A stretch of 64,000 nucleotides of DNA from contig CAWUHX010000218.1 in assembly GCA_963922205.1 (NCBI GenBank), positions 186,001 to 250,000 on the forward strand. Direction: 5' to 3'. The stretch's first letter is position 1, and the number at the start of each line of letters is the position of its first letter. Below are positions 53,918 through 64,000 of this stretch, piece by piece. The position numbers were made by a program, and so were the translations under genes. The notes under the pieces are model-generated. The model was not told the origin of the DNA, searched no databases, and saw nothing but the letters and a program-made list of their open reading frames with translations. This DNA comes from Romanomermis culicivorax. Its lineage: Eukaryota > Nematoda > Enoplea > Mermithida > Mermithidae.

Positions 53918-54079
53918 ATTTATTGAATACCCGAGCAAGGCGAACAGGTTGTTTCAACACTGGTAGTCCTTGGCGGTGGGTCATACTCGATGGAGGAGGG
54001 ATGTTGATAATGGCCACAGTAGCCATCTCAACTTGGACTATTGCAAATCATCTATGTTTAGCAGAGCACTTTTCCCGTT

Positions 54080-54152
54080 GCTCGGTTGGATCAATTGGTT
54101 AAAGCGTACGGAAGGTAGCCGCAAGATCGCGGTTCAAGCTCTGGACCGAGCC
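54080..54152 (+). repeat. tRNA-like core 2 (tRNA pseudogene/SINE head)
   Basis: 73 nt. GCTCGGT pairs perfectly with ACCGAGC, and GGTTCAAGCTC is a good B box. The D stem is mispaired and the anticodon loop (AAGGTAG) lacks U33. Likely a pol-III-promoter-bearing SINE head rather than a tRNA gene. Confidence 0.7.
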
Positions 54153-54593
54153 TACCTCTTACTGATGACCCGAGCAATGGGAATAGGTTGTCTCAACATA
54201 AGCAATTTTCGTGAATTCTGTTTCATAAATTTTCAGTCATTAATTACATTGCATTGAACTAGCAAATCTGCATAATAATCGGAAAACCTCATAAGATTAA
54301 GACGCTTACAAACTCTTGCGTAGATGATTAGGATCATTCAGGGTGAAGGGATTTTCAGCGAAAGAGGATATTGGGGATTGCGATCTAATAAAAAAGTACT
54401 TTTAGATTTATTCTAAAGCATCGTTCGGAGTAAGGGGACGTTCGGACCAACGGGATGTTCGGGGTAACGGTACATTCAGGGTATGGGGACACAACGGACT
54501 ATCTTGGTCATAACAGACAGATCCAACATACTCAAAAAATATTTTAACGTAAAGAGATTTCTAGAAAAATGTGGGAAACATATCATACTAAAC

Positions 54594-54830
54594 CTACTGC
54601 TGTTGCGGCCACCGCGGGGATTGGCATTGTGCCCAATAGGCAGCCACCCTATTACTCAAAAAGTTGATGATGATCAAATTAATGACTACATTGAATGTTT
54701 GTGTACCGTATAGTGTTAATTCTTGAGTGAAAAGCTCTATTCCCGTTCCGTTCATGAAGTAAAGCTGTGCGAAGAAGCAGTCCATGCTCAGGCACCCCGA
54801 CGACCACTCATACAATTGATGGCGTTTGTT
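54594..54830 (-). CDS. Probable terminal exon of an unknown membrane protein
   Basis: Open frame of ~78 codons to a TAG at 54594. HQLYEWSSGCLSMDCFFAQL and YFMNGTGIELFTQELTL lead to a hydrophobic FNVVINLIIINFL segment and a short basic/Pro/Gln tail. GC-richer than its flanks. An acceptor-like AG lies near 54830. No family recognised and no upstream exon assigned. Confidence 0.4.
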   Translation of the reverse strand, partial: NKRHQLYEWSSGCLSMDCFFAQLYFMNGTGIELFTQELTLYGTQTFNVVINLIIINFLSNRVAAYWAQCQSPRWPQQQ

Positions 54831-54839
54831 TAATGCTCA

Positions 54840-56814
54840 TTTTTGTATTATGCTGTAGTTTCATTCATAAAGTCTGTCAAAAATTGTGTCAAAGAAAGCA
54901 AGTTCTTCGTTCATTATAGAAGGTGAGCCAAAAAAAAGGCGACCGGTACTGACTTTCATAGCTTTCAAATGAGTGAAGCTTTTTAATGCGGTTTCGTGTC
55001 GTCGATACATAAAACATCTGGTATAAAAACTGCAAAGTTTCAGCCAGATTGCTCGAATATTGGCTGACTAGAATCAAAAATACTAAGCGTCAATTTTTTT
55101 GCAAATAAATTTTTAAAAATTGACAAAATCAACATGTTTTACAACAGAAAAGATCCAATCCAATCATAAGAAACATATAGCAGCTGCTTAAAGGGAGTCG
55201 GTTTACTGTGTCCTACTTTCTGTTTTACCAATAATTTTAATTTTTTTTTGATCCGGTCAATGACGGAATTGATTTTGCTCTAATTTTGCCTTTTTCCAAT
55301 TTCAGAACAAAAGCTCTTGATTTTGGCGAAATTTTTTCCATATAGAAACGAGAAGTTACTGACTTTAAATTAAGTGTAACTTACAAGTCTGGGTAATTTT
55401 TAAAGCATTATTCCGGGTAAACAGCTTTACAAAACTTTTTTCACAATAGGACAACTTTTACTTTTTGAAAAATGACCTCTTTTACTAAATTTCTGTTTGT
55501 ACAGTAACTATAAATTCTAGAAGCATAAAATTTGACCCTTGTAACAAACGCAAACAGGGCATTCTAATGCAGCCATTCACGTTATAAAAGCTTTATCCGT
55601 TCAAAAGTTATGAAAGTCCTATAGACACCCTAACGACCATTCGTAAACCTTATGATTTTTTGTAATTTGAGATTTAGCACTTTCTTTTATTGAACATTAA
55701 AAGTGTTATTATTCAAAATTATGTGATCTTTTGCTTCCTGAGTCATCCATACTTTGACTTCATTATCAAATACCTCTTGTCTTCTAATTCCCCATTGTTC
55801 ATTGACTTCGTTATTCACTTTAAACCATCAGTCCGAAGAAACTTCAGTAGTCCTAGAATTGGCTACAAAAGATACTATTTTTGTACTGCTCAGCAATCGA
55901 TACTAGAAATTAAGCTGATGGATACTGCTTTGAAGTCATTATGTATTCAGTTTTATGCTGGTGAGACGTCAAGAAGATCAATTTTTGCGAAATAAACTCT
56001 TTTCGTGTGATATTACATAACCCTATTGTTTGTAGGTGTAGGTTCGTTGAAGTTTAGCGTAATTCGAACCTGTGATCAGATATATCTGCATTAAACAATG
56101 AAGCGACGGCTTTTGTATCTTTTAAAATTGTGATGCAAACAAAACAATGTCGTACAAATCCAAATTCGAGACAGAATTGATGGATTTTTTACAATCACAA
56201 TTTTGGGCATGCACGTCGGAAAAATCAGTTTTTAGCTTGTCAGAATGTTTCAGTACAAAATTTTATTTGGCACTGAGAGGCATTTCGTAAGTACTATTAC
56301 ACGTGAGGAATAAAAAGCACCCTTAGAATGCGGAATGAGTTAGAATGTGGAGCGGATATGATTCATTGTGAGAAAAGCTGAACAATTATAATTTTTCCGA
56401 TACACATCGGCGTGGGGTTGAAGCGTTAGACCTCTTTCTGAAGGCGTTTGACTTCACCCGGATAGATATTTGACCACACACAAATAGTGACTTTGCTAGG
56501 TGAGCAGAAAATTTTTTCTTCCGGAAAGAAACAAATTTGGTATAAACCTATAGATTCCATTGAGATCTATTCAAAAACATGATTTATGATGCATCTTCAT
56601 GTTTGACGAATTTATGAATAATTAAAGTTGGGTTATAATTTGGTTGACTTCACCCGGATTTACCTTACTGCCGATGTATGGAGATAACGCCAAGAATAGT
56701 AACCATTGAACATTATTTACTATACTGAAACTATACTTCTAAGGTAAATTGAAGCTATCTGTTCAACAAAAAACTTATCAGCCGGTCATCATTCACAGTA
56801 GTTGAATTCCTCAT
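54840..56814. other. Intergenic stretch without supported gene
   Basis: Open frames are short and lack splice context. TTGACTTCACCCGGAT occurs at about 56449 and again at about 56645. Nothing else recognised. Confidence 0.35.
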
Positions 56815-59800
56815 TTAAGCTTCCCGTATATTCGGCTTCATCGTATTCTTGTCGCCCACTGCGGTCAAAAATGTTGAATTTTCTGTCATCATTTTAGAAG
56901 TAAGCAATGAGTCGGGATTTCGGACATTTTCGACCATCAATGAATGACCGATGTTGTGCAACAAACTTTCTGGAAAAACGAAGATATCAGAAGGAGGATT
57001 GAGAAAATAGGATTGGAAGAATAAACCAAAAGTTGAAGCGAAGAAAATTTGTGAATAGAGAGCAAGTTCGGTAAGAAGAGTTTACTGTAGAATTCCACAC
57101 ACCAAATAATGTGAAATCAAAGAGTTAAGTAAAAATTGTAGTTCACTTATTTTGAAATATCAAAAAAAAATGCAAAGACAGACATATTAAAAATCGGAAA
57201 ATCATTGCTATGATACTTTTGTTGCATCTTTGCTGCATCTTCCATTTCAAGATTAATAGACTGTAACTGTTCGTCGTATTTGAAGGAGGGCACCATAAGT
57301 TCCAACGAAATTAAACTTCGTATTCACCTGGCAGAATATTTTCAATATGATCAATGGAACCACTGCGAACAAAAGATCGAAAAAGTTTCGTTGTGCCACG
57401 ACCGCGGGAAGAAATAATTCGACTGGTCACTTTGGACATCATCGGGTTTTCGATAAGGGGATCTTTCCTCTTGCAGCTTGATGAAACGCCCCCAATCAAC
57501 TTGTTTTCATCGTGATCTGCATGAAAAAGAACGTTTAGATAAATTGAAAATGAATGCATTCCCCGATTTTAAGAGTAAAAACAAATGACTTGAATGAACA
57601 GTCCCTAAGGCCAAAAGGCTGAAAGAAGCCAACTAACTAAAAAAATAAAGACCGTTCTTGAGCCGCCCACTCTTCAGTGTTTGGACAGTCATTTCAGTGA
57701 GACTACTACTCCGAGAAACTACAATCCCCTTTTTAAATGCTTGTGGATAATGAAATTTGGTACTATGTACAATATATTTCTAAATTTCTTTTCCAATTCG
57801 TCATGGGAAACTGAAAACATGTGAGTTTTCTCAAATATCCATTCAACCATTCACGAAAAGCTATATTTCAGCCATTAAATTTATGGCCCTATTTCCGTTT
57901 TTTAAAATGTTTGCACATAATTAAAAAATGACACAAATATGTGGAGTCTAACGGTTTCTCTACAGTAGTTTTACCCAAAAATTGTTACGGTCAGTTGAGT
58001 TCTCGCTTTCTGGTTTCAAGCGTTTTGAGATAGGCAGACAACACATTTCAAGTATTTTTTGAACACGATAGGAAGCAATAGGAAGCATCAAATCTTTTTT
58101 ATCAAAACCTATAATTTTTTTGAATTTTCATATGACCGTTCTTGAAATATTTTACCGCATACCTAAATCTTGATTATTCGAATTAAGATGATCGACTCCG
58201 ATCGAATAACGTTGTTTCGGTTCAAAACTATGTCGGCGCCTAGTCGGCGACATGGCCGCCAAACTTCCTCGTTTCGTGGCGCTAAACGCCAGTCTGATCG
58301 TCGTTGGCTGACTAATGCCGCTCTTTTCTTGATCGTTTTGTTTTTCTTGTTGATCGCTACCTCCAATCAAATCGGCAAAATTTTGGCTATTCATCGAAGC
58401 GTGTAAGGCAGCCAAATCGTCGTCCAGCAACTAAATCAATTGTGAAAATAAATAAAATGGCAAGCACCTTTCAACTTCAGCTTATAACGCAAGCATGTTA
58501 AGTTACTGTAACTTTTGACAGCAGTTGTAGATATATGAACGTGTCTCATCTCTTGAATATGACAACCTTCATGAAAAATTAAGCAAGTGAATGTGGTACA
58601 AAAACGACCCGTTTGAAAGTCTTGTTACAAATATTCACTTTGGAATGGCTTCGAGTTTTCGCTGGATGATCTTTTGCGAATGGAATTTCATCATTTTCTG
58701 TGGCCTTAGTTGCATATTGATTTTGTTTGCCTGAATGGAACAAGTAGAAAGTTTAATCGGTATCACACAACTAGGAATTCTAGGGCAGCTTTTCTCGAAA
58801 AATATAAACATTTTACTTTTTCTACAATGAGATGCAGAGAGAAATTTTTACAGGAAGATTCAGGGTCAAAATTTCTTAGAGGATAGTCCAAAACGTATTT
58901 TGCTATGCGAATCTCAAAAAGTTGAACAATTACAGCTTGATATGTTCACTGCGGTAGGGTAGTATTTGGAACCCCAGGTGGAATTGTTCACACCTGCTAT
59001 CCTCAGTGCGTATGTATTTTGCAGATAACCCGTGAAGATCTACATTAGGCTTACTCTCGTATAGTAATTGGATTTCTCGCAATCGATCTTGCAAAGCTTT
59101 ATTTTCTTTGTCCATTTGGATCTTTTCTGTGTGAGCCAATAATTTTGCTTCTTGTATTTCTTTGGTCAATTTCATTTTCTAAAAATGTTGTAGATCAATA
59201 GGTAGAACGACCCGAGTTCATCTTGACTAAAACTCATTCCTACAAGTTTGAGCTTTGTATGGATGATTAAGCTCAAACTGCAACCGACATTCAGTTTTTA
59301 TGCAGGAACTTTGATCATCTAAAAAGCCAAAAGTTTGAGATTTCTATTTGTGCACTATTCTCAGATCCAACCAAATTTTGATTTTCCGGATATAAAAAAT
59401 CGATTGATTACCATTTTCAACATTTCTTCTTCGTGCTGCTTTTCTTGCATCAGCAAAAGAGAAGTGGCGTCTAATCCTAGTTCATCGGGTAACTTATGTC
59501 GACCTTTCATTGTACTATCCAATGACAAACTCTCGTTGAATTTAATGGGCTGAAAATGTGACCCCGGAAGAAAAACTTAGACGTTAAAATAAATTAAAAA
59601 TTATTGCCTCTTAATGTCAATCATTATAGTTACAATGATTAAAAAAAAGTAATCAAAATGAGAAAGGCATAAAGCAGCGATCATTCAATGATTAATTTTT
59701 TACTTGGCATGTCTCAGATGCATTCATTAATCGTATCATACTCTGAAAGTTTAATCCGCTGAAGGAATTTATTTGACAAATTTCTCCTCGGAAATTCAAC

Positions 59801-62800
59801 ACTCCCGATCTGATTTTACGTGGTATCTATCCAACCAATTTCGGAGATTCAATATAAATTAAAGCAAGCATAACGTATCAGGTTTTTGGTTTTAACATGT
59901 TATTAGCATTGTCACGCGCGCAGATGAATTTTTTAGCAAGACATGAATCCAGAGAGACAAAAACCAAAATTCAATTATTTTTGTACAGGGTACCCGAAAA
60001 AATAATCGCTCATTCATAATAACTTCGCGAAAAGCAAAGACTTTTCATTATAACTTTTTTATTCGAACTGGAAAAGAGTTGATACTTTCATCATTCTATT
60101 TTCTAGCGTTATGTCATTGTATTCTTATTGCCTTTTGATTTTTGAAAGTTGAAAGTGTTGGAGGCTGCGGAACATCATTCTTTGAAATTCAAGCCTTTAA
60201 CATGGTAATTTTTCAGTCTGAGTCACATTAACAGATGAGTTAACTGAGACAAACGAGCGTTGCAAATGAGTTGATACCAAGAAAAAGATATGGCATAATT
60301 CCCGTTTGAAAATCTCAACTGAAGGAATCCATAACTGGTGAAGTAAATTATTTTGAATTACAATCACAGTCTCGAGGTTCCTCCATTGGATTCTCCAATC
60401 AAATGATCATTCACTAGCTACTGACCCAATTGGAGCTGATAAAAATTTTATGGCAAGCTAAAGAAATTTTTTTTATAATGAAACTCATTTTTTAACTGCA
60501 CACAATTTTCACTCTTATTAGCTAATTCTGGTTTTGTTGCAGCATTTTTCTTCCAATATTCTAGTGGTGAAGAATCAAAATATAGTTTTGATTCAGCAAT
60601 ATATTCCAAAACGATGGCTTTTGCTTGTTTATATGTTGACATTGCACATTTTTTGGGCTCCAGCTCATCTTCAGATGAACTTGCAATGGCTGAATAGCGC
60701 CTGAAATTTGTCAGTTTTGTGTAAATGCCTGAATTATTTACATTATTATTAATTGTGGTACTGAGAAAGTTTGGATGATCAGTTTGAAGATTTATTCAAT
60801 TTTTGAACCATTTTTTCAGAAAAGCATTGATTTTGTTGTTTTTGATCACAACCATCCGGACCAAAGCCAGGACAGCTTTGTCTGCTGCTTGAGGATCACG
60901 GAAACCCTACATTATTGAATTTTGGTTTGTATGATCAATATTTGTTAAATTTCAAATTTCAATCCAACATTCTTTTTAAATCGAGTACCTAGTAAGGACG
61001 CCAAAGCATAAAGTTTATTGTCTTCAATGGGTTTAAAGTGGGCTCAATTTCCACAAAAATATTGATTTATTTTTTCCAACAATTTGTCCTTTAATGAACC
61101 CAAATCAGGAAAGTTGCTATTGTGAATTGAGTGGCATAAAATTCTTAATGATACAACCCTTTAATTTGTGTCTTTCTGAAAAATTTAGGCACAAACTCTA
61201 GCTTACTTTCCTTCAGCTATTTCTTTCAAAATACAGGCGTTTTTAGATTCATAGATTTTTACAGTTTCTGCAAAAATTTTCAGCAAAGTGACAAGCTGCC
61301 AAAACATAATTATCTAAGGTGTGGATACATTTTACATTTATTAAAATATATTCTTGCCGTGGCTAAAATATCCCATTCATAGCTTGTCAAATTCTTGTTA
61401 TTTAGTTCATCAATGACAACACAGGGCAGTCATTCCAGACATTAAAACAACCATTTTCACAAAAAAAATAATTTTTCTACCAAAGTACTGTAAAGAATAA
61501 ATGTGAACAATCTGTTTTTTAAGCATCCGCACCTTCATTTAGTGTAACAAAAAGTTGCCAAACAATGGGCCATCGGCCGATTTTTTGGCAAAACATCGGC
61601 TGATGGCCGATGGCAGAAAAACGCAACAATCGGCCGATGCATCGGTCCATCACTATAAGCGATTCGTTTTTTATCGGACCCGTACAATAGTGGTGAAAAT
61701 GTGAAATGTACGACATTCAGCCAAAAGTGTTAGAATTTCAAGAAGATAAAACTGTTATGATCAATCAAGAATACCAATCCTCCGAGAAGTTTTTAACGCA
61801 CGAAGGTATTGAAAAATCCTTGAATTTGGCAAATGTTGCTTCTAGTTTACCTCTGTAACGTTCGTTTGATGCACGTGTTCGGTAAGCTGCCTCTTGAGCC
61901 ACTGTACTTCCTGCGACAACTCCATCTTTTTAATTTCAAGAGACGCCACCTATAGAAGTTTGAGTTGTGATCGTGACTTGCAAATGGTATACACGGGATC
62001 GATGTCAAATTTGACATGCAGTGGCCGAGAAATTCTGATTTTATTCCGACCAAAAAGAATTATCTTGTGGACGACAGCGCATAATCTGGAAACATGGCAA
62101 TCAAAACCGTTGAAATATAATTTATGGAAAAACTTTGTCATAAATTTTGGATTTCATTGTGCGCGACAGTTTTCATCAAAGATGGTCAGGACATGAAATA
62201 CAAAATTGTGAAATTGACATTGTCACGTGGTCTCGACATGGTCTATCGAGTTAGTCTGAGCTTGTAATTATGAGATTCAAAAGCGAGTCATGCTTCTTTT
62301 GTTTTTGCTGGATTAAGCATACGTCAGAATGGAACAGAAAACCAGCTGATCCCTTAAAAATTTTTGATTACGGTAATCTTATCGAAATGATTGAACAATT
62401 CAACTTGTGAACATTGGGCAGTCTCGGCTAATTTTAGGAGTAAATGGATCGATCAACTGGATGCCCCAAAATCAAGGGTTTTTCAAAGCATTTGTTGACC
62501 GTAGAGAATCAGTGTTTTCGATCCCCCACAACTGAAAATATTTCCGTGTTTCCTCCAGCTAATTGGTTAGTCATTTATAATGTCCACCGGGCGAAAGGTC
62601 TTTCTTTTAGCGGAAATCTTGAGTGTCAAATTTCAGACAGTGGAGACGAGCTATTTAGTTCCCGCCAGAGAAGAAAATTTTAAATTGTCTCAAGTCTTTT
62701 TCGGAAAATTTTCTATTTTTCTCGTCCTTTTCGTCACTAACTTCTCTCTCCAACTGCTTAACCCTTTGTTCGGCATCTAACGCCCTACGTTCCGTTGTTT

Positions 62801-62852
62801 CGAGCATCGAATTAAGATTCTTATTTCTACGCTGATTAGAGCTTTCCGTGTC
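56815..62852 (-). CDS. Gene D: coiled-coil protein, C-terminal seven exons (5' end outside window)
   Basis: Exons 62852-62742, 61949-61851, 59549-59412, 59178-59044, 58430-58163, 57516-57328 and 56969-56815 join in phase to 364 aa ending in TAA. The first exons are heptad-rich coiled coil (RRALDAEQRVKQLERE; SQEVQWLKRQLTEHV). Next comes HKLPDELGLDATSLLLMQEK and more coiled coil (TEKIQMDKENKALQDRLREI). The C-terminal third is Ser/Arg-rich and basic (SPTRRRHSFEPKQRYSIG) with RGTTKLFRSFVRSGSIDHI, faintly like the KLF-RRS motif of liprin-beta-type scaffolds. Probably a cytoskeletal or scaffold protein; the family is unassigned. If the donor at 57327 is not used, translation ends six residues later at EYEV (stop 57311), an alternative C-terminus. 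Confidence 0.75.
60448..61450 (-). mobile_element. Degenerate hAT transposase fragment
   Basis: Broken minus-strand frames in an intron of gene D spell conserved hAT pieces in order: NLTSYEWDILATAR, QLVTLLKIFAETVK, NKLYALASLLGTRFKKN, and the C-terminal dimerisation region SSPLEYWKKNAATKPELA. Frameshifts and stops separate them. No terminal repeats assigned. Old dead copy. Confidence 0.75.
61560..61650. repeat. Clustered ATCGGCCGAT palindromes
   Basis: CATCGGCCGATT, CATCGGCTGATGGCCGATGG, and ATCGGCCGATGCATCGG within 90 bp. GC-rich in an AT-rich intron, next to the hAT remnant. May be the subterminal part of that element. Confidence 0.5.
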
Positions 62853-62971
62853 CTGAAAAGACATATAAGCAAACAATTTGACTATAAAATTTCTCATACG
62901 AGGATTTCTCGATTTATCCACTTGTCATTATTTGCAGCGACGTTTGAGAGTATTAATAATATCCGAAAAGG

Positions 62972-64000
62972 AGATAGTTTTACATGCTGAGTATCGTGAC
63001 AGCATTCATTCTGCGCAAAAATCAAAATTCACATAGCTACAGTACTCCAAAGTTTGGAATTTATATATTTTTTGGCATTTTTCAGTCTGTACACGTGTTT
63101 CGAAATATCACAGCTCAGAAAAGACGTGACTCTGAAGCCAAATGTTGAATGAAGAACACTTTCTAATCTCTTACTTTACACTTTTTATTCCAATTTAAAG
63201 TGTCAAAACCGATGTCAAAATAAACCGAAAAAGTCTTCTGGGGCCTCTTTTGGGCACCTTCCCATAGGATACCGCAGAATTTTTTTCTTGATTTCTGTTG
63301 CCACTAATGTCTGACATATTGTGTTAAAATTTCAATCAAATTAATGTACCGTTTTGGGAGCTGTAGGTGTCTGCACATTCCGAAAGCTGATACAAAAATG
63401 CTGATTAACTCCACTAAATATGTCATCAACGAGATGCAGGAAAAATTGAAAACGTTCAGATTAGACGAGTAAAAATAAAAGATGTGAGTCGAATGACTCG
63501 AAAAATTTCATCGATCAATTTACAATGGTTGCGCAACAGGATGCCTCAGAAGAGATGCATTAAAAATTTCTCTTTTCAGTAATTTGACCGGAAAAAAATT
63601 GAAGCTGAGAGTTTAATGTTACAAAATAAATGTCGGCTGTCTGACTATGACCAATGTTATAACCTATGCGAAGGTGCTCTATAGTTGAAGGCATCCCGTT
63701 TCACACCACGTGATGTTGGCCAAACGAAAATAGAGCAAAAGATAGTAGATTGCAGTGCCCTTCCAACAGAGCAAAGACTATCCGAATAAATCTTGCCGTT
63801 TTTCTGTGAATGGATTTGAAACAATCGCTCAATTTCTGAAATTTAATGAAAATTTTCGAACTTTTCGATTTTTCATTTGAAGCACTTCGTTTAGAAACCA
63901 TCAAACCTAGATCAATGATAATTTGCCAGGACTTCAAGTCACATTTTTTTTCTCATAATATATTGGGTTAGGAGGCATCCTGTGTTCCCAGAACTCCATT
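62972..64000 (+). repeat. Interspersed ~1-kb repeat, copy 2 (runs off the window)
   Basis: Same orientation and landmark order as 9205-10215. Contains a small insertion relative to it near 63645-63720. Truncated by the window end. It lies upstream of the first visible exon of gene D, in an intron. Confidence 0.8.

Larger units (their letters stand above)
53751..54215 (+). repeat. Tandem pair of ~215-bp tRNA-derived SINE-like units, 250-bp period
   Basis: Unit 1 (53751-53965) and unit 2 (54001-54215) share TGGCC(G/A)CAG(C/T)AGCC, CTCAACTT, CTATTGCAAAT, GTTGCTCGGTTGG, TTGGTTA, GCCGCAA, GACCGAGCC or GGCCGAGCC, and AGGTTGT(T/C)TCAACA. Each encloses a tRNA-like core, as in tRNA-derived SINEs. Confidence 0.75.
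53340..54500. repeat. Foldback-like element 3 (inverted TCCCGTTACCCCGAANG arms) around tRNA-like repeats
   Basis: The left arm 53345-53515 has units such as GAATGTCCCGTTACCCCGAA. The right arm 54425-54495 has the inverse (GGGGACGTTCGGACCAACGG, GGGATGTTCGGGGTAACGG). The spacer holds two tRNA-like repeat units. The arm unit is related to that of 33845-35335. Confidence 0.6.

Noticed and set aside
53830..54152. Functional tRNA genes
   Set aside because: Anticodon loops lack U33, one T-arm is interrupted and the other D stem is mispaired.
62444..62683. 79-aa plus-strand ORF (and 62580-62780)
   Set aside because: No splice context or domain. It overlaps the intron and exon border of gene D on the other strand.

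Overview
The window is animal nuclear DNA. Genes are split by spliceosomal GT-AG introns, intergenic and intronic DNA is AT-rich and full of small inverted-repeat elements, and one 19.7-kb Maverick/Polinton virus-like transposon is present. The host proteins (EGF-like modules with a Thr-rich stalk, an F-box protein, a coiled-coil protein and a candidate allatostatin-C-type neuropeptide precursor) point to an invertebrate, probably a protostome. I cannot name the species.

Layout. 100-3893 (+): 3' part of a Cys-rich, Thr-rich secreted or surface-protein gene (gene A). 3.9-11.8 kb: no convincing gene, but retroelement debris, a 179-bp duplicated repeat, and a ~1-kb repeat that recurs at the right edge of the window. 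11,829-38,960 (-): a seven-exon TPR/F-box/LRR gene encoding 575 aa. Its last intron (12,349-33,005) contains the complete Maverick, 12,492-32,235, flanked by the 6-bp target duplication AACGAC. 40,449-46,929 (-): gene B, a paralogue of gene A in the opposite orientation. 48,899-51,211 (-): a three-exon, 95-aa preprohormone with a CYFSPGQC ring. 51.6-55 kb: several isolated exon-like ORFs of unknown genes, foldback-like repeats and tandem tRNA-like repeats. 56,815-62,852 (-): 3' seven exons of a coiled-coil protein gene (gene D), with a dead hAT transposase in one intron.

The Maverick has near-identical long terminal inverted repeats built from a repeated module plus subterminal iterons. Its left module is on the minus strand and packed with short or overlapping spacings. 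It encodes a double-jelly-roll major capsid protein, a basic core-type protein, a penton-type minor capsid protein, a two-TM protein, an adenain-like protease, an rve integrase with chromodomain, two further conserved virion proteins, a small protein of unknown role, a membrane glycoprotein, a FtsK/HerA packaging ATPase, and a two-exon protein of unknown function. A divergent regulatory region at 25.3-26.1 kb separates this module from an eleven-exon protein-primed family-B DNA polymerase on the plus strand. All thirteen Maverick introns are 50-64 bp, while most host introns are far longer. The polymerase, capsid, protease and ATPase frames are open. The integrase alone carries two in-frame stop codons, so the copy looks recently inserted but probably no longer able to integrate by itself.

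The observations I rate highest are: the intact young Maverick inside a host F-box intron; the allatostatin-C/somatostatin-like neuropeptide gene, visible only after joining three short exons; the Dia2/Pof3-like TPR-F-box-LRR architecture; three foldback-like elements whose arms are inverted minisatellites; and an unexplained GC-rich multi-exon transcription unit next to the left Maverick terminus.
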